Source of the DNA: UBA8231 sp964512165
GTDB taxonomy: Bacteria; Latescibacterota; UBA2968; UBA8231
Reading direction: 5' to 3'
Assembly: GCA_964512165.1 (NCBI GenBank)
Contig: CAZEHQ010000195.1
Span: 1-8,587 of the forward strand
Length of the DNA stretch: 8,587 nt
Below are positions 7,043-8,587 of the stretch, piece by piece (positions within the stretch are counted from its first letter, which is position 1; the number at the start of each line of letters is the position of its first letter). The notes below the pieces were generated by a model. It was not told the DNA's origin. It ran no database searches and was given only the letters and a program-made list of their open reading frames with translations. Position numbers and translations under genes: made by a program.

Positions 7043-8587
7043 CGTCCCGCCACCTTCCGAGCCCACTTCGTGGCCTGGTCGGTCGCCCGCCGCTGAGCCG
7101 CCTGGAGCCGCTCGAGCCGCTGGTAGGCGGCGTACGCCCGGCCGGCCTCCGCCTCACGGCCGAGATGGGCGTAGACCGACGCCAACAGTCGCGGCGGCCC
7201 CGGGTCGTGCTCGTCGAGCTGCCGCATTCGCACCAGGGGCTCCAGCGCCTCCTCGTAGCGCCCCTCGTCGTGCAGCTGGCGGGCCAGCGTCCACAGGGCC
7301 GGCTCGAGGTCCGGGTCGGCGGCCAGCAGGCGCCGCAGCAGGCTCTCGGTCTGTGGCCGGCGGCTCTCGTCCCCCGCCTGGATCAACGCCAGGGGCACGC
7401 CGGCACGGAGCTCCCACGCCGGGGTCCGTACTAGCTGCCGGTAGTGCGCCGCGGCGCCCTCCACCTCGCCATCGGCCTCCAGCAGACGGGCCAGCTGGAA
7501 GCGCACGCGGTGGCTGTCCGGACGGGCCTCGAGCACCGCTCCATACGCTGCTTTGGCCGCTTCCGGGCGGCCCTGCGCGGCCAGCGCGTCCCCCAGGCGC
7601 CCGCCCGCGTGCACCCGCCCGCCCCCCAGTTCGACGGCCTGGCGGTAGGCGGTCTCCGCCTCCCGGGCCCGGGAGGCGCCCATCAGACGGTCGCCGAGTT
7701 CCACCCGCGCCGCCGCGTCGGCCGGCCGACCCCGGGCGAGCTGCTGCGCCACCTCCACCGAGCGCTGCATCATCCCCTCCGAGGCGTAGAGCCGGGCCAG
7801 GCGGCGGTAGACCTCGGGCGAAGCCCCGCCGGCGGCCAGCGCAGCGTCGTAGGCGGCGGCGGCGTGGCCCGGGTTGTCGAGACGCTCGTACGCGTACCCG
7901 AGCCAGCCGTGGTGGGAGGCGTGGGCCGGCTCGACGCCGGCGCTGCCAGCCAGGACCGTCACGGCCAGCGCCGCCAGGGCGGCGCCCCGGGCCGGCACCG
8001 TGCGCAGACGTTTCGGCCCTTCGACCAGGGCCGCCGCCGCCCAGGGGAGCAGTGCCAGGCACTGCCACAGGCGGCCCCGCGCGGAGGGCTCGGACAGCAG
8101 GGCCCCGACGACCCCGGCGAGGGTGAAGGCCAACAGCGCGCCGTCGGCCGCGGCGAAACGGTCGGCCCGCAGCAGCAGCCCCGCCAGGGCCAGGGGTGCC
8201 ACCAGTCCGAAGGGAACGGCCACCCCCACCCAGCCGACAGACACGTGGAACAGCAGCAGGTCCAGAATCCATGAGCCGAACCCCGGGCCGTAGGGATTGA
8301 GGTCGGGAAGCACCTCGGCCCCGTGCCACGCCAGATGCAGCCGCGTGCCTGCCTCGGCGAGACCGGGAGCCCGCAGGCCGGCCAGCGTCCACCCTCCGGC
8401 CACGGCCACGGCCAGGGCCGGAACGGCGAAGGCGAGACCGGGCCTCAGTCGGGGCCCCTCCGACCGGAAGCGCCACAGGACCACCGCCGGGACGAACAGG
8501 AGCAGGCGCGGCTCCGCCAGCGCCGCCACCCCCGCCGCCGCGCCCGCCGCCGCCCACCGGGATAGGCGGCCCGGGTCGCGTTGGGCA
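7039..8587 (-). CDS. GT-C-like membrane protein with C-terminal TPR array (5' truncated by window edge)
   Basis: The frame stays open from the stop at 7041-7039 to the right edge, so the true start lies outside the window; 515 residues are visible. Visible residues 1-220 hold about six hydrophobic segments. The first resembles the late helices of PMT/ArnT-type GT-C glycosyltransferases: RW, then a Gly/Ala-rich helix, then ALAEPRLLLFVP, where the family typically has a small-residue helix followed by an R/EP turn and a second helix. A loop with LNPYGPGFGSW precedes the next helices. Residues about 225-500 form roughly eight tetratricopeptide-like repeats, for example YRRLARLYASEG and AETAYRQAVELGG, probably facing the periplasm. 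GT-C proteins with TPR tails are familiar in FCB-group genomes and usually use polyprenyl-phosphate sugars, but the catalytic N-terminal loop (Asp/Glu) is outside the window, so enzymatic function is inferred. The stop overlaps the next gene's start as ATGA. A non-enzymatic TPR membrane protein is the main alternative. Confidence 0.85.
   Translation of the reverse strand, partial: AQRDPGRLSRWAAAGAAAGVAALAEPRLLLFVPAVVLWRFRSEGPRLRPGLAFAVPALAVAVAGGWTLAGLRAPGLAEAGTRLHLAWHGAEVLPDLNPYGPGFGSWILDLLLFHVSVGWVGVAVPFGLVAPLALAGLLLRADRFAAADGALLAFTLAGVVGALLSEPSARGRLWQCLALLPWAAAALVEGPKRLRTVPARGAALAALAVTVLAGSAGVEPAHASHHGWLGYAYERLDNPGHAAAAYDAALAAGGASPEVYRRLARLYASEGMMQRSVEVAQQLARGRPADAAARVELGDRLMGASRAREAETAYRQAVELGGGRVHAGGRLGDALAAQGRPEAAKAAYGAVLEARPDSHRVRFQLARLLEADGEVEGAAAHYRQLVRTPAWELRAGVPLALIQAGDESRRPQTESLLRRLLAADPDLEPALWTLARQLHDEGRYEEALEPLVRMRQLDEHDPGPPRLLASVYAHLGREAEAGRAYAAYQRLERLQAAQRRATDQATKWARKVAGR

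Noticed and set aside
6810..8126. A long plus-strand frame opposite the GT-C/TPR gene
   Set aside because: The product is almost entirely Pro, Arg, Ala and Gly, typical of the antisense of a GC-rich Ala/Leu/Arg gene, and it has no plausible fold.
8518..8560. GCC/CCG-rich simple-sequence tract near the right edge
   Set aside because: It encodes an Ala/Gly-rich transmembrane helix in frame with the GT-C-like protein, so composition and coding explain it.

Overview
This window looks like high-GC chromosomal DNA from a diderm (Gram-negative-type) bacterium, with one leftward, tightly packed gene cluster on the minus strand. Three of the four proteins have Sec-type signal peptides. Two of those end in a FlgD-like / gliding-motility-type C-terminal domain with a TPNGDGxND motif, and the third looks like an outer-membrane beta-barrel. 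The strong Shine-Dalgarno sites, the high GC and a TTGACT / TACCCT promoter argue against typical Bacteroidota. They fit high-GC members of the wider FCB group, such as the Krumholzibacteriota, Eisenbacteria, Latescibacterota or Gemmatimonadota. This assignment is an inference from protein style, not a marker-gene result.

Layout in the direction of transcription, right to left: (1) 8587-7039, the 3' part of a polytopic membrane protein resembling a GT-C (PMT/ArnT-like) glycosyltransferase with a C-terminal TPR array; its start lies beyond the right edge. (2) 7042-4925, a 705-residue secreted protein whose ATG overlaps the previous stop as ATGA. (3) 4876-2831, a 681-residue secreted paralogue of (2), 48 bp downstream with a strong Shine-Dalgarno site. 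(4) 2810-123, an 895-residue predicted outer-membrane beta-barrel or surface protein starting at GTG, only 20 bp after (3), with a cluster of Asp/Asn-rich, calcium-loop-like motifs. The last 122 bp are less GC-rich and contain a leftward promoter and ribosome binding site for a gene beyond the left edge.

The spacing (4-bp overlap, 48 bp, 20 bp) implies one operon. The arrangement suggests a cell-surface module: an inner-membrane glycosyltransferase-like protein, two related exported proteins with a possible sorting or anchoring C-terminal domain, and a barrel. It recalls the Bacteroidota habit of placing type-B CTD cargo genes next to a PorP/SprF-like barrel, but the barrel here is far larger and not recognisably that family. 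No RNA genes, insertion sequences or CRISPR arrays were seen. The plus strand has no credible gene.
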